24,209 nt of DNA from CAZNDN01 sp964571815 (GTDB taxonomy: Bacteria > Fibrobacterota > Chitinivibrionia > Chitinivibrionales > WJKA01). Shown piece by piece: positions 1-7,359 of the stretch (position 1 is the stretch's first letter; the number at the start of each line of letters is the position of its first letter). The stretch spans positions 1 to 24,209 of the forward strand of contig CAZNDN010000057.1 of assembly GCA_964571815.1 (NCBI GenBank), in the 5' to 3' direction. A program made the position numbers and the translations under genes. A model generated the notes under the pieces. That model searched no databases and was not told where the DNA came from. It saw only the letters and a list, made by a program, of their open reading frames with translations.

Positions 1-68
1 GGTATGACAATTCAAGGCGGATCGCAAGCATTTCCCATGGTACAGCGATAGGGGCGCCACCAGGGCCG

Positions 69-100
69 GCGGGTAATCTGCGGTAATCTGCGTAATCTGT
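69..100. repeat. Short degenerate TAATCTG repeat
   Basis: Three near-identical units ending in TAATCTG follow one another with a period of 9-10 bp (71-80, 81-90, 91-99) and run into a TGTGGATAG stretch. No gene covers them. They may be a small intergenic repeat. Function is unknown. Confidence 0.4.
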
Positions 101-173
101 GGATAGACATTTTCTCTGAGAACGCATTTTGAGGGGGTCAAAATGGCTTCTAAGCGATGAGGTAAGTGAAAAA

Positions 174-265
174 TCTCACCGAATTTGACCGGCTTATCTC
201 ACGCAAAATGACCGGTCGATCTGATTCAATTTGACCGGTGAATCTCACGGAATGTGCCCGATTCT
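174..265. repeat. Four direct repeats with exact 23-bp period, IS21-like end
   Basis: Units begin at 174, 197, 220 and 243. Each starts TCTCAC or TCTGAT and has TGACCGG or a variant about 12 bases later; the fourth unit is degenerate (TGCCCG). Read on the minus strand the pattern is repeated GGTCAAATT with intervening GTGAGA. A further GGGGGTCAAAATGG stretch lies about 30 bp to the left. Multiple phased transposase-binding repeats at an element end are known from IS21-family transposons, so a solo IS end is a reasonable reading. It is an inference, as neither istA nor istB is in view. The period itself is read directly from the sequence. Confidence 0.55.
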
Positions 266-412
266 CGTGTTCCTTCATGGAATTTTTTCTTCTGCCCACA
301 AGCGTTTTCACCACAGCCGTTCGACCGCCGGCACCGACGGCACGCACCCCCAAGCCACTCCCTGTCTCTGGAAATACCGACCACAACGCCGGGCAGTCGC
401 CGGGAATGCAAT

Positions 413-1648
413 TCAGACCGTGACCGGGGTCAACTCGAGCTCGTCCCACTTTTCCGCCGGGTATCCGAAATCGATCATGAACCGTGCCGAGAACCCTTCC
501 ACATGGGCCATCATTTTTTTTCTGAGGCCTCGAATGGTGGCTCCGTCCACGATCGGGGCGCAGGTTCCCATGATGATCCGGTTGGGCTGACGGTCGATGG
601 TGTATTTCTGCAGGTGCGTGCCGTACGGTCCGCAGGAATGGTTGCCCCGGATCGAGTCGACAATACAGAGCTGTTGTCGGGGCGGTTCCCCGCCGATAAC
701 GGCCTCACTCTTGTTAAGGGCCATCATGTAGTTGAGAATATCCATGCCTTCGAACACGGACCGCGGTCGCCGCACGAAGGTGCCGCCGAAGTGATTGTAG
801 AGGCACAGGGCGGTGTCGTTGACCAGGTCTCCTTCGGACTTGTTGGTGGCCATGTTCACGATGATATCGATATTGCCGTCGGCAATGGACTGTGCGCACA
901 GGTAGTCACCCTCGAACGGCGCCGGTACCGCCGCCGCGGTCAGCCCGCCGAGTGCGTCGAATCCGTTGCTTAGAACGACACCTTCGGGAATACCGTTGCC
1001 CGGGTATGGCTCGTAGAGATACGGCACCCCGGCCGTGACCGCGCCTGTTGTGGCACCCCCTTCGGGGTACACGGTGATGTAGTCGATCAGGGGAATACCC
1101 GTGCCCGTACGTTGAATTCTGATGAAATTCACGTCCTTGTCCAGAGGAACATCCTCGAACAGCGTGTCCTTCCACTCCTTGACCGTCACTTCACCGCTGT
1201 CGGTCTGAATTTTGTACATCGACGGAGGTATCACGAGCTTGGTCAGCCAGGGATCACCGTTGACAAAGATGCTGAACGTGAAATCTTCCGGGGTATTGTA
1301 GTGCCGAAGCGAGAAGGAGCCTGCCCGCGGCACGGGGAGAAAATCTATGAAACTGAATGTCCCGCACAACCCCACGCCCATCTTCCCCGAGCAGGACCCG
1401 TTCGCACTCTCCCAGCAGTTTCGACCCTTCGGGTCGGTGGTCCCGAACGGGTCGCAGACCGTGTCGCACATGTTGGCGGTGTGTTCGATGCAGCCGTTCC
1501 ATGTTTCCATGCTCTCGGCTTCGATCTGTATGGCGCCGCTTGAATCGACGTCAACCAGACCGGCGAACGGGTCGGCCCGCACTCCTGAACCGGCCGCAAG
1601 CATCGCGACAACGGCGATGACTCCCGACCTGCGCAAACGGATACCCAT
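413..1648 (-). CDS. Gene A: chimeric secreted protein, Cys-rich CBM-like domain fused to C-terminal half of DUF362
   Basis: 411 residues. The ATG at 1648 is preceded by a G-rich SD (AGGGGGGGCACT). Residues 1-25 form a Sec signal peptide ending RA|DP. Residues about 26-197 match the N-terminal domain of gene C almost block for block, with six cysteines at 53, 61, 65, 78, 86 and 95 and a closing IDYITVYP strand. From about residue 202 to the end it matches gene B from residue 209 on (LYEP, NGFDALGG, NMATNKS, GTCAP). The chimera therefore lacks B's first 208 residues, including the twin-arginine signal, and C's sorting tail. The DUF362 signature NKSHGD of B is NKSEGD here, with the His replaced by Glu272. 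Export would now be by Sec instead of Tat. It is probably a fused remnant of a duplicated C-B pair. The reading frame is intact, so it may be expressed. It has no neighbour on its strand. Confidence 0.85.
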   Translation of the reverse strand: MGIRLRRSGVIAVVAMLAAGSGVRADPFAGLVDVDSSGAIQIEAESMETWNGCIEHTANMCDTVCDPFGTTDPKGRNCWESANGSCSGKMGVGLCGTFSFIDFLPVPRAGSFSLRHYNTPEDFTFSIFVNGDPWLTKLVIPPSMYKIQTDSGEVTVKEWKDTLFEDVPLDKDVNFIRIQRTGTGIPLIDYITVYPEGGATTGAVTAGVPYLYEPYPGNGIPEGVVLSNGFDALGGLTAAAVPAPFEGDYLCAQSIADGNIDIIVNMATNKSEGDLVNDTALCLYNHFGGTFVRRPRSVFEGMDILNYMMALNKSEAVIGGEPPRQQLCIVDSIRGNHSCGPYGTHLQKYTIDRQPNRIIMGTCAPIVDGATIRGLRKKMMAHVEGFSARFMIDFGYPAEKWDELELTPVTV

Positions 1649-2050
1649 AGTGCCCCCCCTGATGAGCAGGTATGATTGTAGTTGCCATAGAGATAGATCA
1701 GGATCGTTGCCGTGCTCGAAAAGGCAACAGCCCCGACCAGAGAGCTTCCGAATCCGAGACGCACAGCAAGGTCGCCGTCGACCCGCTCCCCCGGAACCAT
1801 TAAATGTACGATACGAATGGAACGGTCAAGAGAAAATGTGATAACCATTTTAGCGGAACGTTGGACAGTACTGATTTCATTGTTTTCGATCGTCCCGCCG
1901 GTGACGGTTCTATGGTCTGCCGATGCAAGAAGGATACGGGGCTCCAATGCAAGGGTTGCATCCAGGACCCGGGGCAACCTGCACATACTATTTTTATTCG
2001 GCAACGCAGTACTGCGCTTTCAGGACAACTCGAGCCGGGCGCCTGTATCC
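1649..2050. other. Intergenic region between divergent gene A and the plus-strand pair
   Basis: About 400 bp between gene A (minus) and the small plus-strand gene. Promoters for both directions should lie here, but I cannot identify a convincing -35/-10 pair. The 12-bp element found upstream of the other minus-strand units is absent. Open frames exist on both strands (for example minus 2004 to 1345), but they run into gene A out of frame and lack recognisable motifs. Confidence 0.4.
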
Positions 2051-2239
2051 ATGAGCCTTCGCATTAGAGCCGAGTACCGACGACGAAACATGGTGGGGCA
2101 TCGTGCAAGCGGTCACGACGATGCCCGGAAGTGGGACCTCGCCTTTTGGCAGAGCTGTACTCCTCAGCAGCGACTCTCGGCGCTCGTGGACATTCACCGT
2201 GATATCCGTCGGATCAACCGGAAAGACAAGAAGCGGTGA
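2051..2239 (+). CDS. Small basic protein partnered with the nucleotidyltransferase
   Basis: About 62 residues if started at ATG 2051, or 49 if started at ATG 2090; neither start has a strong SD, so the start is uncertain. The readable core is WDLAFWQSCTPQQRL followed by a basic helix ending in KDKKR. Small proteins with an FW-x-S-x-TP-x-x-RL core and a downstream IRxDI-like helix commonly sit directly upstream of AbiEii/DUF6036-type nucleotidyltransferases. The stop overlaps the GTG start of the next gene (GTGA, four bases), which indicates translational coupling. By analogy it could be the antitoxin or structural partner, but no DNA-binding domain is evident. The reading frame stays open further upstream to 1712, but that extension is of poor composition and is probably not coding. 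Confidence 0.6.
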   Translation: MSLRIRAEYRRRNMVGHRASGHDDARKWDLAFWQSCTPQQRLSALVDIHRDIRRINRKDKKR

Positions 2240-2691
2240 ACGCAATCAGCGACTTTGAAGACCTTCTCGAATTGCTGGAGAAGCACGAGGTTCGCTATGT
2301 GATCATGGGCGGTCTGGCCTTTATTTACCATGCGAAACCGAGGTTCACCAAGGACATTGATATATGGCTGGATGCGACGAGCGAAAATCTCACCAGGGCG
2401 AATACCGCTCTGACTGATTTCGGCTCACCGTACCTGCTTTCACTTCCCCCGAAACGCGACGAAATTCTTCAACTCGGGCTCCCGCCGAACCGCATTGACC
2501 TGATCGTAACCGTCGAACGCATGCGCTTTTCGAATGTGTGGAAGAAGAGGGAACGAGGACGGTACGGCGCGGTCACGGCCAATTGGATCGATCTGGACTC
2601 GTTGATGGAGATCAAAAAGCGTATCCCCGAGCCGCGTCATCAGGACGATGCTGAGGTCCTTCGGCAGGTCAAGCGGCTCCGCAGGAAGTGA
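2236..2691 (+). CDS. Nucleotidyltransferase-fold protein, AbiEii/DUF6036-like
   Basis: 151 residues from a GTG at 2236 that overlaps the stop of the upstream small gene. Residues 22-32 carry the GG motif (MGGLAFIYH) and residues 40-42 the D-x-D of the polymerase-beta nucleotidyltransferase fold (TKDIDIW). Asp88 in NRIDLIV sits where the third metal ligand is expected. A basic C-terminal helix follows (KKRIPEPRHQDD, then KRLRRK). This is the arrangement of single-domain minimal nucleotidyltransferases, including AbiEii-type toxins and MNT proteins that modify partner proteins or RNA. The pair lies in the opposite orientation to the surrounding polysaccharide genes, ending 39 bp from the convergent GH67 gene, which suggests an inserted accessory module. 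Whether it acts as a toxin cannot be told from sequence. Confidence 0.8.
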   Translation: MNAISDFEDLLELLEKHEVRYVIMGGLAFIYHAKPRFTKDIDIWLDATSENLTRANTALTDFGSPYLLSLPPKRDEILQLGLPPNRIDLIVTVERMRFSNVWKKRERGRYGAVTANWIDLDSLMEIKKRIPEPRHQDDAEVLRQVKRLRRK

Positions 2692-2730
2692 GGGCGTGGA
2701 ATGGCCGCACCCCGCAGGCCGGCAGCCTGG

Positions 2731-5100
2731 TCAGCGGGATGCCGGCGGGGTCGCGAGTCGCTCGACCGTGCACCGATCGGCCCGGGTTACGTGCACGAAG
2801 AGCATGCCGTGGGGGAGGGGCGCCCGGGCGTGAAGCGGAATGTCTACGCCGCCGGCCGCGGGCGGAACGCGTTTTGTGGTGCGGATCAGCACACGGCCGC
2901 GGGCATCATAGACTGCCACGTGCAGTGGTTTGGCCGTCGGTTCAGAGGAGCGAATGCGCAGCACCGGTGAGGCCTGCCGCCGAATGAGCGTGGTCGAAAG
3001 GCGGCCGTGCGTCGGCGCCCGCGAAAGGAGATCGCCGGCTGCAACCGGGGGCGGTTCAATGCCGCTGTTCTCCTCCAGAAACTCCACGCATACATCGTGC
3101 CACAGCTCTGCGCGATCGAACTGCTCATCCAGTCTGCCCACCATGTGCGCGAAGCGCGCGCTGTCGACGACGGAGCGGACACTGTTCCAGTCGTTGCGCA
3201 GGCCGTGAACATACCCGGCGTATGAATTGTAGCGGTGGTACAGCTCCTGAATGAGCGTGCGCCCGGTGGAGAGCTGATCGGTGTACGGTACGTGGTGAAA
3301 CCACAGCAGGTAGTCGAGCGGACAGGTTTCACGCGAATCGAACAGATCCCGAACCTCGGGATAGTACTGACTCACCGCATCGGTGCCGGTCGCGGTCCTG
3401 TCAATTCCAATACCGTCTTCATCCGCTCCATGGTACCCTCCCCAGCACGCCGGACACGGTTTCTTGTGGTTGTTGACCTCCATGATATGGTTCAATCCCA
3501 GCGGCATGGTATAGTCGACCGTTCCCTGATGCGAGCGCATCATCATGGCCGTGATGGTTTCCCGTGCCGCATGGTCATGGGTGAAGGTCATTCGTATCCA
3601 TTCGTCGGCGATTTCCTGCGAGGTCAGTCCCGGGTTCCAGGCCAGGCGGCCGTAGGAATACCAGTTTGACTGGGCGAAGTGGTGCCCGCACCAGTTTGTG
3701 GCACTGCCTACATTGGATACTCCCGTGTAGCCGGTCTTCTCGAATCCCTCGGCGCTGCCGTCCAGTATCCGTGCTACGGTGGTTCCCTTGCCCCGTGCGT
3801 ACGTGTCGAAATCGAGCACCTCTTTCCACATGGGCGCAAGATATACCAGATCTTCATCGTGCCCCAGATACTCCTGTGTGATCTGAAACTCCATCATGAC
3901 CTTTGTCTGCTGCATTCCACCGAACAACGGATGATAGGGTTCCCGCGGCTGAAAGTCGATCGGTCCGTTTTTCGCCTGCAGAATGACGTTGTCCTCAAAC
4001 CGCCCGTCAAGGGGAGCGAAGATCCGAAGGCCGCACTTGGCCCTGTCGGTGCCGCAGGTGAGAAAGGTTCGCCACATGACAATACCGTCGTGCTCCGCAA
4101 GAGGACGTGCCAGGAGGTTTGCGCCGTCTGCGTGGGTCCTTCCGTAATCGTTGGGCCCCGACTGCCCCTCCGAATTCGCCTTGACCAGGAAGCCGATGAA
4201 GTCGGGAATACGGTTGTATATCATTCGAATCCGTTCCCGCCACCAGGCCTTTACGCTTTCGTCAAGAGGGTCGGCCGTTGCCAGGTTGCTGATTTTCATG
4301 GGTGCGTTGAACTGAATGCTGATTCCGACTCTCACGCCCCAGGGCCGGAAGACGTCGGCCAGAGCAGCCACTTTGTCGAGGCTCTCCGCCTCGAGCAGAC
4401 GGTAGTCCGCGTTGACGTTGTTGATGATCGCCCCGTTTATGCCGACCGACGCGTTGGCCCGTGCATAGTCGGTCAGTCGCGGAGGGGGATTGTCCGGCAG
4501 CAAATCCCAGTTTCCTCCGAACCAGATTGACCCGCCGGCATACCCGCGCTCAATATTGCCGCCCATGTTGTCCCAGTGATCGAGATAACGAATGGCGTTG
4601 CGCGGAGTCTCCGAGCGGTCGAAACCGTTGACGGGCTTGTTGGTCTGGATGAGACGCAGAAGCGCGAAGGCGCCGTAGAGCACGCCGATTTCGCTCCGAG
4701 CCGCTATGACGGTTGCTTTTTTCCCGTCGTGTGTCACCGATCGAATCAGAAAACCCTCCTCACCGAGGGAGGTGAGGTCACTGCCCAGTCCGAGCTGAGA
4801 AACAATGGGTGATGTCGATGGCGTTCCCGCCACCACTGCACCGACCCGCGTTATCGCGTCTGAAGCGGTAATGGTTGTGTCAAGCAGGCCACTGAGACCG
4901 CGCGTCAACTCACTCCGCACGGCTTCCAGGGTCCGGGAATCCCCCGGTGCAACAATGTGAGTGAATGCGGCGCGGCATTGGTTCAGGTAGTCGGTGTTTT
5001 TTATTGGATGATACCGCATCCACAGGTCATAACCGGTTTCCGCGGATACAAGATGAAGTGCTCCGGTAAGCATCAGGATCGGCAATGATAGTGACTTCAT
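2731..5100 (-). CDS. GH67 alpha-glucuronidase with C-terminal sorting tail (paralogue 2)
   Basis: 789 residues from ATG 5100, which has the SD GGAGGTACCCG. An open frame extends to 5388, but the signal peptide (residues 1-20, ending VSA|E) starts here. The family signature HWDNMGGNIERGYAGG is at 175-190. The catalytic acid Glu311 lies in KANSEGQ, and the base pair is Asp382 (IDFQ) and Glu410 (QITQEY). The 28-residue Asp-Glu spacing equals that of Cellvibrio GlcA67A (Asp365/Glu393). GH67 enzymes remove 4-O-methylglucuronic acid from the non-reducing end of glucuronoxylan oligosaccharides. Compared with the upstream paralogue, two residues of the signature are changed to Gly (DG to GG, AGR to AGG), so specificity may differ. 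Residues about 705-789 form a tail like a T9SS type A sorting domain (VYDARGRV, then GMLFVHV). It is the last gene of the five-gene run. Confidence 0.93.
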   Translation of the reverse strand: MKSLSLPILMLTGALHLVSAETGYDLWMRYHPIKNTDYLNQCRAAFTHIVAPGDSRTLEAVRSELTRGLSGLLDTTITASDAITRVGAVVAGTPSTSPIVSQLGLGSDLTSLGEEGFLIRSVTHDGKKATVIAARSEIGVLYGAFALLRLIQTNKPVNGFDRSETPRNAIRYLDHWDNMGGNIERGYAGGSIWFGGNWDLLPDNPPPRLTDYARANASVGINGAIINNVNADYRLLEAESLDKVAALADVFRPWGVRVGISIQFNAPMKISNLATADPLDESVKAWWRERIRMIYNRIPDFIGFLVKANSEGQSGPNDYGRTHADGANLLARPLAEHDGIVMWRTFLTCGTDRAKCGLRIFAPLDGRFEDNVILQAKNGPIDFQPREPYHPLFGGMQQTKVMMEFQITQEYLGHDEDLVYLAPMWKEVLDFDTYARGKGTTVARILDGSAEGFEKTGYTGVSNVGSATNWCGHHFAQSNWYSYGRLAWNPGLTSQEIADEWIRMTFTHDHAARETITAMMMRSHQGTVDYTMPLGLNHIMEVNNHKKPCPACWGGYHGADEDGIGIDRTATGTDAVSQYYPEVRDLFDSRETCPLDYLLWFHHVPYTDQLSTGRTLIQELYHRYNSYAGYVHGLRNDWNSVRSVVDSARFAHMVGRLDEQFDRAELWHDVCVEFLEENSGIEPPPVAAGDLLSRAPTHGRLSTTLIRRQASPVLRIRSSEPTAKPLHVAVYDARGRVLIRTTKRVPPAAGGVDIPLHARAPLPHGMLFVHVTRADRCTVERLATPPASR

Positions 5101-5192
5101 CGGGTACCTCCTGTTTCGGTTTGTATTCGGCTCTTTCTCCGCTCTATCGCTTTCTTCTTGTTTATCACTGCAATCGGGTAAGCCGGCCTTGC

Positions 5193-7337
5193 TTATCGTA
5201 CCTCTGTTTCCACTTGTTCGGTACGCCTTTTTTCCACGGTTGTCGAATCCGGGGGAATACCGCTGATGTCCCGAAAGTACGGCACGCATGCATTGCGCCA
5301 TTGATCGGCATGCGTGTGCTGCCTGGCAAGTACGGTTTCCACCTGCTCGTATCGTTGCGGATCGATAAAGGGCCGCACCCTGCGCCAATCGGCTTCAAGG
5401 CCCCCGACGTATGAACGACCGGACCGGTAGCGGGCGTAGACTTCCTGGATAACCGTTCGACTTGTGCTCAGGCGATAATCGTAGGTGAGGTGATGAAACC
5501 AGAGCAGGTACTTCAGGGGGCAGGTATGCAGGCTGTCGAACCGGGAAGAAACTTCCGGGAAGTACTGCCCCACGGCATTGGAGCCGGTGCGGGACGTGCG
5601 GTCGAACCCGATCCCGTGTTTGTCGGCACAGTGGTAGCCGGTATTCAGCTCGGGTGCCGGCATGGCGTGGCTGCCGCCGGGAATCATGAGATGGTGCAGA
5701 CCAAGCGGCGTGGTGTAGTCGACGGTTGCCTGGTGGGAACGCATCATCATCGACCGGATGACCGCAACGGCATCGCTGTCGCTGGTAAAGGTCATTCGTG
5801 TCCATTCATCCGCGATCGTTTCGGCTCGGAGTCCCGGGTTCCACGCCAGTCGGCCGTACGCATACCAGTTTGCCTGGGCAAAATGATGGCCGCACCAGTT
5901 GTCGTCACTGCCGATGTTGGATACACCCGCGCAGCCGGTTGCGTTGTCATGCAGAATCCGGGCGACGGTCGTTGCTCGACCCCGCGCGTACGTATCGAAA
6001 TCGAGCACCTCTTTCCACATCGGCGCGAGATACACCAGGTCGGTGGCGTGGCCGAGATACTCCTGTGTGATCTGGCACTCCATCATGATCTTTGTCTGTG
6101 TCATCGCACCGAACAGCGGATGGGCCGGTTCGCGTGGTTGAAAATCGATGGGGCCGCTCTTGACCTGCACAATGACGTTGTCCTCGAAGAGGCCGTCGAG
6201 CGGCACGAAGGTGTTGTATGCCCGTTTTGCGCGATCGGGATCCGCATCGCCGTACACGAACGCGCGCCACATCACGATACCGTCGTGCGGCGCCAAAGCG
6301 CGCGCCAGGCAATTGGCGCCGTCGGCGTGGGTGCGATCGTAATTCTGTGGACCGGGCTGTCCCTCGGAGTTTGCCTTGACCACGAAGCCGATGAAGTCGG
6401 GTATCCGCGTGTAAATCCGTGCCGCCTTTCGACCCCACCATTTCCGTACGTTCTCGTTGAGCGGGTCGGCGGTCCCAAGTCCGCCGATCTCCATCGGAGC
6501 GGAAAACCGAGCGGTGAGGCCGACGCGTATCCCATAGGGCCGCAGGAGGTCGGCAATTGCGGCGACCCTGTCGAGGTTACGCGGCTTGAGTATCTCGGAA
6601 TCGGCGTTGACATTGTTCAGTATGGTTCCGTTGATACCGATTGATGCGTTTGCCCGGGCATAGTCTCGCAGCCGTGACGGGATGGTGTCCGGAAGCTTCT
6701 TCCAGTGCGGCCCGAACCAGAGCGACCGGCCCGCGTACCCGCGCTCGATGGAGCCGTCCATGTTGTCCCAGTGATTGAGGAAACGGTAGTGGTTGTGCGG
6801 CGTGTGCTCGATGTCGATGGTTTCGGGGGAGCCGCCGGTCTGAATGATCCGTGGCAGGGAAAACGCCCCGTAGAGTGCGCCGGTTTCCGTGGATGCCGCG
6901 ATAACGGTTACGTGCTTCCCTTTCATTCGGGTTGAGCGGATACGGTATCCCTCGGGGCCGAGCCGGGAGATATCGGCCGCCACGGGAGATGCGGCAATCA
7001 GAGGGTTTGTTGACGGCGTGCCGGCAATCACGGCTCCGTCGCGGTCCGGTGTGTTGCCGATAGTGATGCTTGCTGTATCGAGCAGCCCCCGCAAAGCGGT
7101 CTCCAGCTCATGCCGCAGCGCTCGCATGGTTGCGGACTGCCCCGGTGCGACCACGTGGGTGAAGACACCCCGGTACCGGTGACGACGCGCGCTGTGCGCT
7201 ATCGGCCCGTAGCGCAACCAGAGGTCATAGCCGGTTTCGCCGGCCGGTGAAGAGTGCAATGCGCTTATCATGCAAACGATTCCCGCAACAACGTGAGATC
7301 CCCGTGAATGCGCCTTGTTACGTGCGGGATACGTCAT
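5193..7337 (-). CDS. GH67 alpha-glucuronidase without sorting tail (paralogue 1)
   Basis: 714 residues from ATG 7337, 22 bp after the stop of gene B; the SD is weak. An N-terminal hydrophobic segment (about 15-32) should be a Sec signal. The signature DNMDGSIERGYAGRSLW is at 191-207. Catalytic acid Glu325 lies in KANSEGQPGP; Asp398 (IDFQPRE) and Glu426 (QITQEY) complete the site. Spacings of 73 and 28 residues are the same as between Glu292, Asp365 and Glu393 of Cellvibrio japonicus GlcA67A, so an active enzyme is expected. It releases (methyl)glucuronic acid from xylan-derived oligosaccharides. The protein stops shortly after the family's C-terminal domain in a charged stretch and has no sorting tail, unlike its tandem paralogue. 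It may therefore be periplasmic while the other is sent to the surface. The gap to the next gene is 92 bp. Confidence 0.93.
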   Translation of the reverse strand: MTYPARNKAHSRGSHVVAGIVCMISALHSSPAGETGYDLWLRYGPIAHSARRHRYRGVFTHVVAPGQSATMRALRHELETALRGLLDTASITIGNTPDRDGAVIAGTPSTNPLIAASPVAADISRLGPEGYRIRSTRMKGKHVTVIAASTETGALYGAFSLPRIIQTGGSPETIDIEHTPHNHYRFLNHWDNMDGSIERGYAGRSLWFGPHWKKLPDTIPSRLRDYARANASIGINGTILNNVNADSEILKPRNLDRVAAIADLLRPYGIRVGLTARFSAPMEIGGLGTADPLNENVRKWWGRKAARIYTRIPDFIGFVVKANSEGQPGPQNYDRTHADGANCLARALAPHDGIVMWRAFVYGDADPDRAKRAYNTFVPLDGLFEDNVIVQVKSGPIDFQPREPAHPLFGAMTQTKIMMECQITQEYLGHATDLVYLAPMWKEVLDFDTYARGRATTVARILHDNATGCAGVSNIGSDDNWCGHHFAQANWYAYGRLAWNPGLRAETIADEWTRMTFTSDSDAVAVIRSMMMRSHQATVDYTTPLGLHHLMIPGGSHAMPAPELNTGYHCADKHGIGFDRTSRTGSNAVGQYFPEVSSRFDSLHTCPLKYLLWFHHLTYDYRLSTSRTVIQEVYARYRSGRSYVGGLEADWRRVRPFIDPQRYEQVETVLARQHTHADQWRNACVPYFRDISGIPPDSTTVEKRRTEQVETEVR

Positions 7338-7359
7338 TCAGTTGGCGTTGCTGATGCAC

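Larger units (their letters stand above)
1..412. other. Gene-free end region with a possible IS remnant
   Basis: I find no convincing coding sequence here. Short open frames on both strands show no recognisable motif and no good ribosome binding site. The region contains the TAATCTG repeats near 71-99, a GAGGGGGTCAAAATGG stretch at about 131-146 and the four-unit 23-bp repeat at 174-265. The 3' end of gene A abuts the region at 413, with no obvious terminator hairpin. The composition differs from the neighbouring genes, which fits an insertion scar. No transposase gene is present in the window. Confidence 0.5.

Noticed and set aside
1918..1947. Minus-strand ALEPRILLASA in a frame from 2004, resembling the LEPR-XLL sorting motif
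   Set aside because: The match is short, the frame has no ribosome binding site, runs out of frame into gene A and shows no domain; probably chance.
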